NCBI GenBank assembly: GCA_947384955.1
Contig: CANDJC010000034.1
Coordinates: 1-38,826 of the forward strand
Reading direction: 5' to 3'
Source of the DNA: an uncultured Eubacterium sp.
Lineage (GTDB): Bacteria; Bacillota; Clostridia; Lachnospirales; Lachnospiraceae
DNA length: 38,826 nt
In this document: in pieces, positions 16,694 through 24,238 of the stretch
Position numbering within the stretch: position 1 is the first letter of the stretch
How the letters are laid out: the number at the start of each line of letters is the position of its first letter
Translations under genes and position numbers: made by a program
Notes under the pieces: generated by a model
The model's database searches: none
Seen by the model: the letters and a program-made list of their open reading frames with translations, nothing else
Told to the model about the DNA's origin: nothing

Positions 16694-16967
16694 GGGCGGA
16701 GCAGTTTTTTCCTTCTGATGTTCCGCTTTCAAAAAGTAAGAAGTTCTAAGTTTTCTGCATTCAGGTTATGGCAGCGGACGGACCGGCGCCTGATGCCCTG
16801 GCGTTTTTGGATGGGTTTAGGCTGTGGCATCAGGCAGGCGCCTTTTGGGGCTTTAAAGCTGTATATAACGATACGCAGAGAGCCCCAAATCCTGGATAAT
16901 GAGCAGAAAACTAAGAACTTCTAACTTTTTTCCAGAGTCACATCAGAAGGAAAAAACTGCTCCGCCC
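16694..16967 (+). repeat. 274-bp palindromic element, left copy
   Basis: The ends are 28-base perfect inverted repeats (16694-16721 with 16940-16967, starting GGGCGGAGCAGTTTTTT). After a non-matching 9-base block, a further 28-base arm pairs (16731-16758 with 16903-16930, 26 matches). Inside are two more stems: GGCGCC-TGATGCC (16785-16797) with 16826-16842, and TTGGGGCT (16845-16852) with AGCCCCAA (16881-16888). The whole unit can therefore fold into one long hairpin with two internal stems. Confidence 0.85.
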
Positions 16968-17460
16968 GGCTGACTGAGGCTGAATAAAGGTTTTATAGCA
17001 GTCTGACAGCTGTTAAAAGGAGAGATATTTTCCAAAGCCGATTTGAAAAATATCGGAAGGAAAAACTGCTCTGGTCCGGGGTGGCTGAGACTGAATAAAG
17101 TTTTAACAGCAGTCTGACAGCTGTTAAAAGGAGAGATATTTTCCAAAGCCGATTTGAAGAATATCGGAAGGAAAAGCTGCTCAGTTCGGGCTGTTAGGCC
17201 AAAGCCGATAAAAAGCATCAGCAGGAAAAACTGCTCTGGTGCGGGCGGCTGAGGCTGAATAAAGGTTTCAAAGCGGTCTGACAGCTGTTAGAAGGCGAAA
17301 TTTTTTCAAAGCCGATGAAAAGTATCAGAAGAAAAAACTGCTCCTCCCGGCTTGCTGAGGATGAATAAACGTTTCAGAGCAAGATGAAGGCTGTCTGAAA
17401 GGACAAATTTTTCCCAGAGCCGTTAAAGCAGGAAAAACGGTTTCGTCTGGCTGATTCTGG
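16945..17460 (+). repeat. Array of about five degenerate ~110-base repeats with hairpins
   Basis: The units share CTGAATAAAG starts (16980, 17091, 17255, with a variant at 17361), then CTGACAGCTGTTA, a hairpin GATATTTT...AAAATATC around CAAAGCCGAT, and an end like GGAAGGAAAAACTGCTC. One unit (about 17201-17254) is shortened. The shared end motif is also the terminus of the 274-bp element, so array and element belong to one repeat family. Units decay toward 17460. From there to 17842 I see only AT-rich unique sequence without a gene. Confidence 0.8.
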
Positions 17461-17842
17461 TTAAATTTTCATTTCATACCGGGATGAAACTTATCTGTTT
17501 TCGCTAAGGAGATGCCAGACAGATTTTATATTTACCTTGTTTCAGGCTTCATATTAGTGAATCTTGAAACTTATCTGCATCTGAAAGCCGTTTATATTTA
17601 TCAAATTCAGTGAAATGTAAAACATCCGCTCTTCCTGACACCCCTTCTGACAATTCATTAATCAATCATTAGATGAAGCGAAAATTATCTGAATAGACAG
17701 ACCTTCTCCTTAAACTGTTTTGAATGACACTGCCTGTATTTTGAGCCAGACCAGTCGATACCTTCTTTACATCAGAACCGCCAAACAGCAAATCACTCCA
17801 AAACAGTAAATTCCGCAAACCTGAATTCATCGAAAACCAGCT

Positions 17843-18116
17843 GGGCGGAGCAGTTTTTTCTTTCTGATGTGACTCTGGAAAAAAGTTAGAAGTTCTTAGT
17901 TTTCTGCTCATTATCCAGGATTTGGGGCTCTCTGCGTATCGTTATATACAGCTTTAAAGCCCCAAAAGGCGCCTGCCTGATGCCACAGCCTAAACCCATC
18001 CAAAAACGTCAGGGCATCAGGCGCCGTTCCGTCCGCAGCCAAAACCTGGATGCAGAAAACTTAGAACTTCTTACTTTTTGGAAGCGGAACATCAGAAAGA
18101 AAAAACTGCTCCGCCC
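17843..18116 (-). repeat. 274-bp palindromic element, right copy (inverted)
   Basis: This is the same 274-base unit as at 16694-16967, in the opposite orientation and of equal length, with about eight differences by eye. All stems of the left copy are conserved. The outer 28 bases beyond it (18117-18144, containing CGTCCCGAAGGAAAC) match the left flank 16666-16693 in inverted form with two differences. Confidence 0.85.
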
Positions 18117-18213
18117 AGCGTCCCGAAGGAAACCAATCCCCCATAACCACCCATCCTTCTGCATCCCGCACTTGAAACTCTTCCAGACGGTTACAATCAG
18201 CTCATAATATTGC

Positions 18214-18924
18214 TCAAAAAGTCACCTTATCCTCCTCCATTTTATACCCAATCCCCCACAGTGTTTTAATATATCCGCTTCCATCCCTCCCGCAGGCATT
18301 TCTCAGCTTTGCCCTCAGCCGGTTCATATGAGTATTCAGCACATGTTCGTTCCCATAATAAGGTTCTTTCCAGATAAGGTCATACAGCCGTTCTCTGGAA
18401 AAAGCCTGTCCCGGGCTGGAAGCGAGTAAGGCAAGGATTTCAAATTCCGTGCGGGTCAGCTCCAGGCTGTTACCGGCTGCCCGGACGGTGCGCTTCGTAA
18501 TATTTATCTCTAAATCCCGGATTTTTATCACAGAATCCTGAGCCTTGCTGCTGTATCGGACAGCCCGTCTGATATGGGCTTTGATGCGTGCCGTGAGTTC
18601 TATAAGAGAAAAAGGTTTTACCACATAATCATCTGCGCCCAGATTCAGACCCATAGATTTATCCGTATCGCTGTCTTTTGCCGTCAGAATTATAATCGGA
18701 AGTGTACTGGCGGCGCGCAGTGAGCGGATTACTTCCATGCCGCTGATATCCGGCAGCATCAAATCAATCAGGGCAAGCGCATAGTCCTTACTGGCAGCAA
18801 ATGCTTTTATAGCGTCGGCGCCGCTGCAGCAGATGTCTGCGGAAAAATTTTCGCTGGTCAGATAGTCGCAGACCATCCGGCTGATAGAACTGTCATCTTC
18901 GACAATCAAAATTTTATCTGACAT
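18214..18924 (-). CDS. OmpR-family response regulator
   Basis: From the ATG at 18924 the protein has 236 residues; the longer frame from 18990 lacks a ribosome site and would overlap the promoter. The receiver domain shows the acidic pair E-D-D, phospho-acceptor Asp in A-L-I-D-L-M-L-P, T in I-L-T-A-K-D and K in V-V-K-P-F. The C-terminal winged-helix domain has LTRTEFEILALLASSPGQ and the final YIKTLWGIGYKME, typical of OmpR/PhoB DNA-binding domains. It most likely controls its own operon, including the kinase and the BcrA-like exporter downstream. Confidence 0.93.
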   Translation of the reverse strand: MSDKILIVEDDSSISRMVCDYLTSENFSADICCSGADAIKAFAASKDYALALIDLMLPDISGMEVIRSLRAASTLPIIILTAKDSDTDKSMGLNLGADDYVVKPFSLIELTARIKAHIRRAVRYSSKAQDSVIKIRDLEINITKRTVRAAGNSLELTRTEFEILALLASSPGQAFSRERLYDLIWKEPYYGNEHVLNTHMNRLRAKLRNACGRDGSGYIKTLWGIGYKMEEDKVTF

Positions 18925-18961
18925 GTCTGGTTCTGCCTTTCTGTTTATCCTTTTGGAAACT

Positions 18962-18990
18962 ATTATATTTCGAATCAGCAAAACAGGCAA
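18962..18990 (-). promoter_or_regulatory. Promoter of the response-regulator operon
   Basis: On the minus strand, TTGCCT (18985-18990) and TATAAT (18962-18967) are separated by exactly 17 bases and lie 38 bases before the start codon. Confidence 0.65.
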
Positions 18991-19055
18991 GCGGCTTTTT
19001 GATGAAATGCTGCCCTTTTGATGCCGTATTCTATTAAATTTATAAAAAAGACCAA

Positions 19056-19084
19056 TTGCAAAAATAAACGTATATGTTTATAAT
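19056..19084 (+). promoter_or_regulatory. Promoter of the signal peptidase genes, overlapped by an inverted repeat
   Basis: TTGCAA (19056-19061), a 17-base spacer and TATAAT (19079-19084) make a good vegetative promoter. A perfect inverted repeat, ATAAAC (19064-19069) and GTTTAT (19076-19081), covers the spacer and the -10 box and could be an operator. Confidence 0.65.
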
Positions 19085-19175
19085 AATGTAATAGCTGTGC
19101 AGGATGCAGCCTGGCTTGTCTGAATTTGACAGGATACATGCATATACATATTATTTTGAAAATGAGAGGTCTTAA

Positions 19176-19802
19176 ATGGAAGAAAAAGAAAATGCGAAAG
19201 CAGAGCATCAAAAAAAGCGTTCCCTGCTGCGTGAACTGCTGGGGTTTGTGGAAATCTTTATTGCGGCGTTTATACTGGCCCAGCTTATGACGCATTTTGT
19301 ACTGATTAATGCAGAAGTTCCGTCAGAGTCCATGGAAAATATTATAGAGCCGGGAGACCGCCTGTTTGGATTCCGGCTGGCTTATGCGTTTGACGGGCCG
19401 CAGCGGTTTGACGTTGTCATATTCCGCTATCCGGTGGACGAAACGCAGAATTTTATCAAACGGGTCATCGGCCTTCCGGGAGAGAAAATTGAAATACGGG
19501 AAGGCAGAATTTACGTGGATGATTCGAAGCAGCCTTTGGAAGAACCGTATCTGCCGGAAGAATGGGTAGATGATAATAACGGCTATGTATTTGAAGTCCC
19601 CAAAGACCATTACCTGGTACTCGGTGATAACCGCAACATTTCGTTAGACGCCAGATTCTGGGCAGATGAAGCGCTTTCAAACGGCATGGCAGACAGCCAG
19701 TCGGAAGCGGAAGAATATACGTATGTGGATGCTGAGCAGATTCTGGGCAGGGCAGTGATAAAATATTATCCGCATTTTAAATCGCTGCTGTCCTATTCCT
19801 GA
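19176..19802 (+). CDS. lepB: Type I signal peptidase (first of a tandem pair)
   Basis: This 208-residue membrane protease removes signal peptides from secreted proteins. It has a charged cytoplasmic N-terminus and one membrane segment (about residues 23-44). The catalytic serine is S52 in P-S-E-S-M and the catalytic lysine K95 in FIKRVIGLPGE; the conserved box LGDNRNISLDAR follows. These are the B, D and E boxes of Gram-positive SipS-type enzymes, and the length is normal. The ribosome site GAGAGG precedes the ATG. A near relative follows 61 bases downstream. Bacteria with much protein or surface export often carry several such enzymes. Confidence 0.95.
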   Translation: MEEKENAKAEHQKKRSLLRELLGFVEIFIAAFILAQLMTHFVLINAEVPSESMENIIEPGDRLFGFRLAYAFDGPQRFDVVIFRYPVDETQNFIKRVIGLPGEKIEIREGRIYVDDSKQPLEEPYLPEEWVDDNNGYVFEVPKDHYLVLGDNRNISLDARFWADEALSNGMADSQSEAEEYTYVDAEQILGRAVIKYYPHFKSLLSYS

Positions 19803-19863
19803 GATAATATGTGAAACAGTCAAAACCGCAGAATTAAATCTGGCGGACAAAGGAGCAGCGGAC

Positions 19864-20493
19864 ATGAAAAAAGAAGACAGGCAGGAAGAAGAGCTTTTGG
19901 AAAAGCCGAAACGCTCTTTGCTTCAGGAAATTTTAAGTTATGTATGGATTATTGTATTTGCGGCTGCAGTGGCGATGCTGGTGAACCGCTTTGTGCTTAT
20001 TAATGCGGTGATTCCATCAGAATCAATGGAAAATCTGCTGCAGGTGGATGACCGGGTGTTTGGTTTCCGCTTCGCATATCTGTTTGAAGAACCGAAGCGT
20101 TATGATGTAGTCATGTTTCCATATCCGGTAGACGGCGAAACCATTTATATCAAGCGTATCATCGGACTGCCGGGGGAAACGGTTGACATTAAAAATGCAG
20201 AGATTTATATCGACGGGGCGAAGACGCCGATAGAAGAAAATTATCTGCCGGAGAAATGGGCAGTCAGGAATGATGGATATCATTTTGAAGTGCCCAAAGA
20301 CTGTTATCTGATGCTGGGAGATAACCGCAATATTTCGGAAGATGCAAGAGAATGGGCGCAGTGCGCAGTGGACGACGGAGTCGCGGCGAATCTGGAGGAA
20401 GGGCAGCAGTACGTGTATGTTCCGAAAGATACGATTATCGGGCGGGCTGTTTTGAAGTATTTTCCGAAAGTGCATCTTTTTTTGAATATTTGA
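19864..20493 (+). CDS. lepB: Type I signal peptidase (second of a tandem pair)
   Basis: This 209-residue paralogue has the same architecture: an N-terminal membrane segment (about residues 25-46), catalytic S54 in P-S-E-S-M, K97 in YIKRIIGLPGE, and LGDNRNISEDAR. AAAGGAG precedes the ATG. The catalytic boxes are nearly identical to the first copy, while the N-terminal tail and the segment before the C-terminal GRAV box differ. This suggests an old duplication with possible shift in substrate preference. Both are likely transcribed from the promoter at 19056. The tRNA promoter starts only 10 bases after the stop. Confidence 0.95.
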   Translation: MKKEDRQEEELLEKPKRSLLQEILSYVWIIVFAAAVAMLVNRFVLINAVIPSESMENLLQVDDRVFGFRFAYLFEEPKRYDVVMFPYPVDGETIYIKRIIGLPGETVDIKNAEIYIDGAKTPIEENYLPEKWAVRNDGYHFEVPKDCYLMLGDNRNISEDAREWAQCAVDDGVAANLEEGQQYVYVPKDTIIGRAVLKYFPKVHLFLNI

Positions 20494-20502
20494 GAAAAAA
20501 AC

Positions 20503-20531
20503 TTGCTATCAGAATCAAAATCCAGTATAAT
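20503..20531 (+). promoter_or_regulatory. Promoter of tRNA-Leu
   Basis: TTGCTA (20503-20508), a 17-base spacer and TATAAT (20526-20531) end 12 bases before the tRNA. Confidence 0.8.
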
Positions 20532-20543
20532 AAAATCTGCAAT

Positions 20544-20623
20544 GCGGATATGGCGGAATTGGCAGACGCGCCAGATTTAGGTTCTGGTGGGCGACCGTGC
20601 AGGTTCAAGTCCTGTTATCCGCA
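20544..20623 (+). tRNA. tRNA-Leu (anticodon UAG)
   Basis: The acceptor stem GCGGATA pairs with TATCCGC (20616-20622), with discriminator A at 20623. The anticodon stem CCAGA/TCTGG encloses the loop TTTAGGT, giving anticodon TAG. A long variable arm (GGGCGACCGT region) is as expected for a class II tRNA, and the T arm is GCAGG-TTCAAGT-CCTGT. CCA is not encoded. It has its own promoter and terminator. Confidence 0.95.
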
Positions 20624-20625
20624 TT

Positions 20626-20674
20626 AAAACACAGCCAGGAGTGTATGAAAATCAGAAACTCCTGGCTGTGTTTT
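20626..20674 (+). terminator. Terminator of tRNA-Leu
   Basis: A perfect 17-bp stem (20626-20642 with 20658-20674) whose right arm ends in TTTT starts three bases after the tRNA. The stem is AAAACACAGCCAGGAGT and its complement. Confidence 0.9.
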
Positions 20675-20731
20675 GATGTGAATAATATGATTAAAAATCT
20701 TTCTGTTCAAAAATCCCTTGTCATAAAGGGT

Positions 20732-21745
20732 TTATCTGAACTTATAAGCAATCCCGCATTGTATATGTTTGTAAACCGTTGTTTCAACCGCAGCTCCCAG
20801 CTCTGTTTCATCTGCCAGTATATCATCAGTCATTAGAACTGCATTGCAGATTGCAGCGTCTGCGATGAAAATCTTAGGCCGTCCTTTTAATGCACCTTTG
20901 CTTCCGGCATCCATTGGCTTTGATAAGTAAATGAGGTTTGACATTTCCAGTGCTTCCAGATAGCTTTCAACGGTAGCAGCGGAAATGTTTTCGAGTTCTT
21001 TTGCGGCAGCCGATACATTGAATATCTGGGTGCTGTTCATACACAGGTAAAGAAATAATTTTTCCATAAGCAGCGGGCTGCGGATAGAAAAAAGTGTCAG
21101 AACATCCCGTTTGAGAACTTTATCCACGACGTCTTCGCGGAGCATGCGCTGTGAATAAAGGTCGGCATGAGACAGTACAAGCTCTGGAAAACCGCCGATG
21201 GTCAGATAACGGTTAAAGTGTGTAAGCAGCGGCGAAAACTGATCCATAAGATTACTAAGCATGGTGTGGTTCATTGCAGCAAGACTGGAAATTTGTATCG
21301 TTTCAGGAAGGTTCAGAGCATCAAGTGAAAGAAGCCTGCAATATTCATAAAATGACATGGCAGGAATTTTTAAAATACTCCATCTTCCCGTTCCGCTGTC
21401 TGTACTGCCTTTTTCCAGAATCGGACTCGCAGAGCCGGCTGCAATCAGGCGGATGTCTCTGCGGCTGTCATAAATCACTTTCATCCAAAGCTCCCAGTTA
21501 TCGGTATACTGTATTTCATCAAAAAAAATATATCTTGTATTTTCCAATGGATACAAAGATTCAACTGAATTTAGAAAAGAATGGACTCTGTTACGAACAG
21601 ATGAATTTCGAATGCCGGAGGATGTTTCATTTTTATATGGAATTTGTGGTGAAGGAGGAAGGGGGATAATTTGTGCGGAATTGTACGAAATGTAATAATT
21701 TGTGCTAATAAATTCGAAAGAGAAAATAATTCTAATAGATAACAA
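20732..21745 (-). pseudogene. Truncated AAA ATPase with DUF4143 domain (AAA_14 family)
   Basis: The readable part matches the middle of the AAA_14-DUF4143 ATPases: Walker B YIFFDEIQ at about residues 72-79, the LIAAGSASPIL block, the winged-helix part, and the beginning of the DUF4143 domain (SYLEALEMSNLIYLSKP, GRPKIFIADAAI). The N-terminal Walker A is missing. The first ~40 codons read as non-native sequence from AT-rich DNA. The C-terminus stops at YKHIQCGIAYKF, before the usual end of the domain. With both ends lost it cannot bind ATP normally and is called a pseudogene. No ribosome site is visible. It lies between the tRNA terminator and an AT-rich element that may have removed its 5' end. 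Confidence 0.75.
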
Positions 21746-22058
21746 AATCTAATAAAATGTTATCCAAAAGTATTTTATATCAATTCCTGCAGTTTTGCAA
21801 TACTTAGGAAAAAATTGTTAAAAATTTATAATTCTGGCTTTTAAATCTTATGATTTTCCGAATCTTTTTATTAAAATCTCACAAAAATTAAAATGATTTA
21901 ATCGAACGAGGCAAAATAAACTATATAAATAGGATGCTTGGATTTGGATTATTTTATAAAACTGATTTTTCGCTTAATTTTTCGAAAAACCTTATAAAAT
22001 CAGCTCTAGGAGACTTTGGGCATAACATTTTGAAGATAACATTTTATTAGAAATTGTT
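21741..22058. mobile_element. AT-rich MITE-like element with 24-base terminal inverted repeats
   Basis: CTAATAAAATGTTATC (21749-21764) is perfectly inverted at 22035-22050, and the match extends outward to 21741 and 22058 with a few mismatches. The 318-base interval is very AT-rich and has no gene. It also contains a smaller hairpin (CTGATTTT 21962-21969 with AAAATCAG 21996-22003) and a second ATAACATTTT copy at 22022-22031. The long gap 21746-22095 otherwise holds only the ribosome site of the next gene. Target duplications are not obvious. Confidence 0.45.
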
Positions 22059-22095
22059 GCGCAAAAGAATTTTCAAATGAAAAACAGGAGGGCAT

Positions 22096-22470
22096 ATGCA
22101 GAAACTGGATTATACAGGCATTGGGATGAGAATCCGCAGGGCAAGAAAAGAAAAAGGCATGTCACAGGGCAGTCTGGCTAAAGAATGCGGCATTTGTCTT
22201 TCCTTTATGGGGCATATTGAACGCGGGACAAGGTGTATGAGCCTGGAAACATTTGCGAATATATGCAAAATTCTGGATGCAGATGCAGACAGCATTCTGT
22301 GGGGAACGGAGCGGCTGCCGGATGCGGTGCTGGATATGTGGAAGCTGTCTTCGCCGGAGAAAGAAAAGAGGAAAAAGACGGAAGGGAAGGAAGAGGGGCG
22401 CGGTTTTGACAGTTATGAAGTGTATGTCAGAATTATGAAGTCGGTGGCTGAGATTATGAACGGGAACTGA
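22096..22470 (+). CDS. XRE-family helix-turn-helix regulator
   Basis: This 124-residue protein has an HTH_3 domain at about residues 8-65 (IGMRIRRARKEKGMSQ, SLAKECGICLSFMGHIERG, MSLETFANICKILDADAD), followed by a charged Lys/Glu linker and a short helical tail. The ribosome site GGAGG (22088-22092) precedes the ATG. It is the first gene before the polysaccharide locus on the same strand, with no terminator before the next gene, so it may regulate that locus in a SinR-like way. The regulatory role is inferred from position. Confidence 0.88.
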   Translation: MQKLDYTGIGMRIRRARKEKGMSQGSLAKECGICLSFMGHIERGTRCMSLETFANICKILDADADSILWGTERLPDAVLDMWKLSSPEKEKRKKTEGKEEGRGFDSYEVYVRIMKSVAEIMNGN

Positions 22471-22549
22471 GCGGAATTGGAATCAGAATGCTGCGGTTAT
22501 AAAGGGAATGATTTTTTTAAAATGGCAGATGAAAGGATAAAATATCACA

Positions 22550-24070
22550 ATGAATGGGGATTGCGATTGGAAGAAGTCGGAAGTGAAAGAAATTGACCTG
22601 ACGGATATCTTGCACAGGCTTTGTAAACAGTGGAAAAAAATCATGCTCTGCAGTCTTGTATCCGCTATTGTTTTGGCTGGATATGGATGGCAGAGCGGCA
22701 GAAATATCATGTCAGAGGATGCGGGGATTCTGGCAGAAGAAGCTGTGCTGACAGCGGCAGAAGAGAAGGCGGTACTCGATGCAGTTCAATTGAGGAATGA
22801 AATCCAGGGCCTGGAAATGTATCTGGAAAATTCCGTTCTTATGAAGGCAGACCCGTATCATAAAAATAAGTTTATTATGCTTTATCGTATTGACAGGGCA
22901 AAAATACAGAAAATACAGACACTTGTGGAAAGCTATTTTAATTTTATTTTAAACGGGTGCGCTGCAGATATGCTTGCAGACTCCGGGAACTGGAAAATGG
23001 ATAAAAGCTGTCTGATGGAACTGGTGTCTGCTTATCAGAAAGAATATAGTCCGCCATACATAGCCGTAATGGAAAAGCCGGAGGAACAGGCTGATACGGC
23101 AGAAGCTCTCTTTTATGTGGAAATAACAGGAGAAAATGCGTCATCGGCAAAAGAAATGGCACAGGATATGCAGTCTGTACTGAAGGAATACTGTGTAAAA
23201 CTGAATCAGTCGGCAGGGAAACACAGGCTCACATTAATAAACAGTGCGGAAAGTGTCACAGCTGACAGCGGACTGCTGGCATTGCAGCACGATAAAAAAA
23301 GCCTGTTGTCAGCAAATAAAGCAAGTCTGGAAGCCGCAGTTGATACGTTTCGTGATGAACAGCTGGCGGTTTATTATGAAGCAGCCGGTTTAGATGAAGA
23401 TGAAGATAAAAATAAAGATAAAAATAAAGATAAAGATGAAAAAAAAGAATCGGGAAAAGCCGCATCAGCTGAAAAAGAATCTGCAAAAAAAGAGCTGTCA
23501 AAGGAAGCGGGTGCACCCGGGAGCTTTGCCCGTATCATCAAATATCTGCTTCTTGGACTGGGCGGCGGAGCTCTGGCATACTGTGCCGTTTATTTTGGCT
23601 GGTATATTTTGAGCAGCAGGGTAAAAAGTGTGGAAGAAATGAAGAAGCTTTATACATTTCCGGTGTATGGAAGCGTACAGCTTCCTGGGAAAAGTTACGA
23701 AAATCAGAGACAGGATATTTACGAACATGAAAGGAAGCAGATGCAGAACCGGGTCAGAATTGCATGTACGAGGTCTGGAATCAAAAAGGTATGTGCCGTA
23801 TCTGATTTTCCGCTGGCAGGACAGGAAAAAGAGTGTCTGGAAAGTATCGCAGGAAAACTGAAAGAATGCGGGATAGATATGACAGCTGTCGAAAATGCTG
23901 TTACAGATGCTGCTGTGTGGGACAGGCTTTTTGAAACGGGACATGTATTGATGATATGCAGGATAGGTACTACGAAATATCAGATGATTGATGATTCAAT
24001 GAGTTTTTATCTGGAAAACGGTATTGGGGTGCTTGGTGCAGCAGTATTTTTTCCAGGAAAAAGAAAGTAA
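22550..24070 (+). CDS. Wzz/CapA-like polysaccharide co-polymerase (chain-length determinant)
   Basis: This 506-residue membrane protein has a transmembrane segment near residues 31-47, a large extracytoplasmic region, and a second one near residues 330-352 (LLLGLGGGALAYCAVYFGWYI) followed by a cytoplasmic tail. The start resembles the Wzz pattern (IDLTDILHRLCKQWKKIMLCSLVSAI). A very charged linker of Asp/Lys/Asn repeats precedes the second membrane segment, which is unusual. The tail resembles a kinase-like fold (KKVCAVSDFPLAGQEKECLES) but no Walker A is seen, so it probably does not bind ATP. It likely sets the chain length of the surface polysaccharide. Confidence 0.78.
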   Translation: MNGDCDWKKSEVKEIDLTDILHRLCKQWKKIMLCSLVSAIVLAGYGWQSGRNIMSEDAGILAEEAVLTAAEEKAVLDAVQLRNEIQGLEMYLENSVLMKADPYHKNKFIMLYRIDRAKIQKIQTLVESYFNFILNGCAADMLADSGNWKMDKSCLMELVSAYQKEYSPPYIAVMEKPEEQADTAEALFYVEITGENASSAKEMAQDMQSVLKEYCVKLNQSAGKHRLTLINSAESVTADSGLLALQHDKKSLLSANKASLEAAVDTFRDEQLAVYYEAAGLDEDEDKNKDKNKDKDEKKESGKAASAEKESAKKELSKEAGAPGSFARIIKYLLLGLGGGALAYCAVYFGWYILSSRVKSVEEMKKLYTFPVYGSVQLPGKSYENQRQDIYEHERKQMQNRVRIACTRSGIKKVCAVSDFPLAGQEKECLESIAGKLKECGIDMTAVENAVTDAAVWDRLFETGHVLMICRIGTTKYQMIDDSMSFYLENGIGVLGAAVFFPGKRK

Positions 24071-24238
24071 AACCGGATTTGGCTGTGGGAGTCAGAAGGC
24101 GGCACAGACAGGGATGGAGTCATATGGATGTATTTTGGAAAGAACCTGGAATATGAGATATATTGCGGGGTGGCGAAGCATGCCTGTTTTTGATAAGAGC
24201 AGAAAATGCTATGTTATATTTCTGAATGGAGAGATTAA

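Larger units (their letters stand above)
16666..18144. mobile_element. Non-coding element bounded by ~302-bp inverted repeats, inserted between regulator and kinase genes
   Basis: Arm 16666-16967 and arm 17843-18144 are inverted copies that differ at about ten positions by eye, and a looser match extends outward to about 16660 and 18152. They enclose 875 bases. No convincing gene exists in 16637-18213. Removing the element would leave the regulator stop and kinase start about 98 bases apart, as expected for an operon. It carries no transposase, so it would be a non-autonomous or composite element if mobile. Flanking target duplications are not clear. The long arms could also support inversion of the middle part. 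Confidence 0.7.

Noticed and set aside
16637..16732. Longer kinase N-terminus from 16732
   Set aside because: It would take its residues from the inverted-repeat element, while GGAG precedes the ATG at 16636.
16945..17460. CRISPR array
   Set aside because: Repeats are ~110 bases, degenerate and irregularly spaced, with no constant short repeat plus unique spacer pattern and no cas genes.
16666..18144. Retron or group II intron
   Set aside because: No reverse transcriptase reading frame lies nearby, and I see no intron domain V-like motif; the structure is a simple long inverted repeat.
16718..18207. Open frames of 60-90 codons inside the inverted-repeat element (for example 16718-16924, 16943-17218, 17669-17911, 17980-18207)
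   Set aside because: They follow the palindromic repeats, share short peptides only because of repeat identity, lack ribosome sites, and have no protein-like composition.
19176..19235. Similarity of the signal peptidase N-terminus (K-A-E-H-Q-K) to the peptide read through the inverted-repeat element
   Set aside because: The match is six residues of charged low-complexity sequence and does not extend at the DNA level; probably chance.
20732..21745. Functional AAA ATPase / toxin-antitoxin-like gene
   Set aside because: Walker A and the C-terminal end of the DUF4143 domain are both missing.
23394..23450. Short AT-rich tandem repeat (GATAAAAATAAA-like) in the Wzz-like gene
   Set aside because: It is in-frame coding for a Lys/Asp/Asn linker; kept only as a note on the protein.
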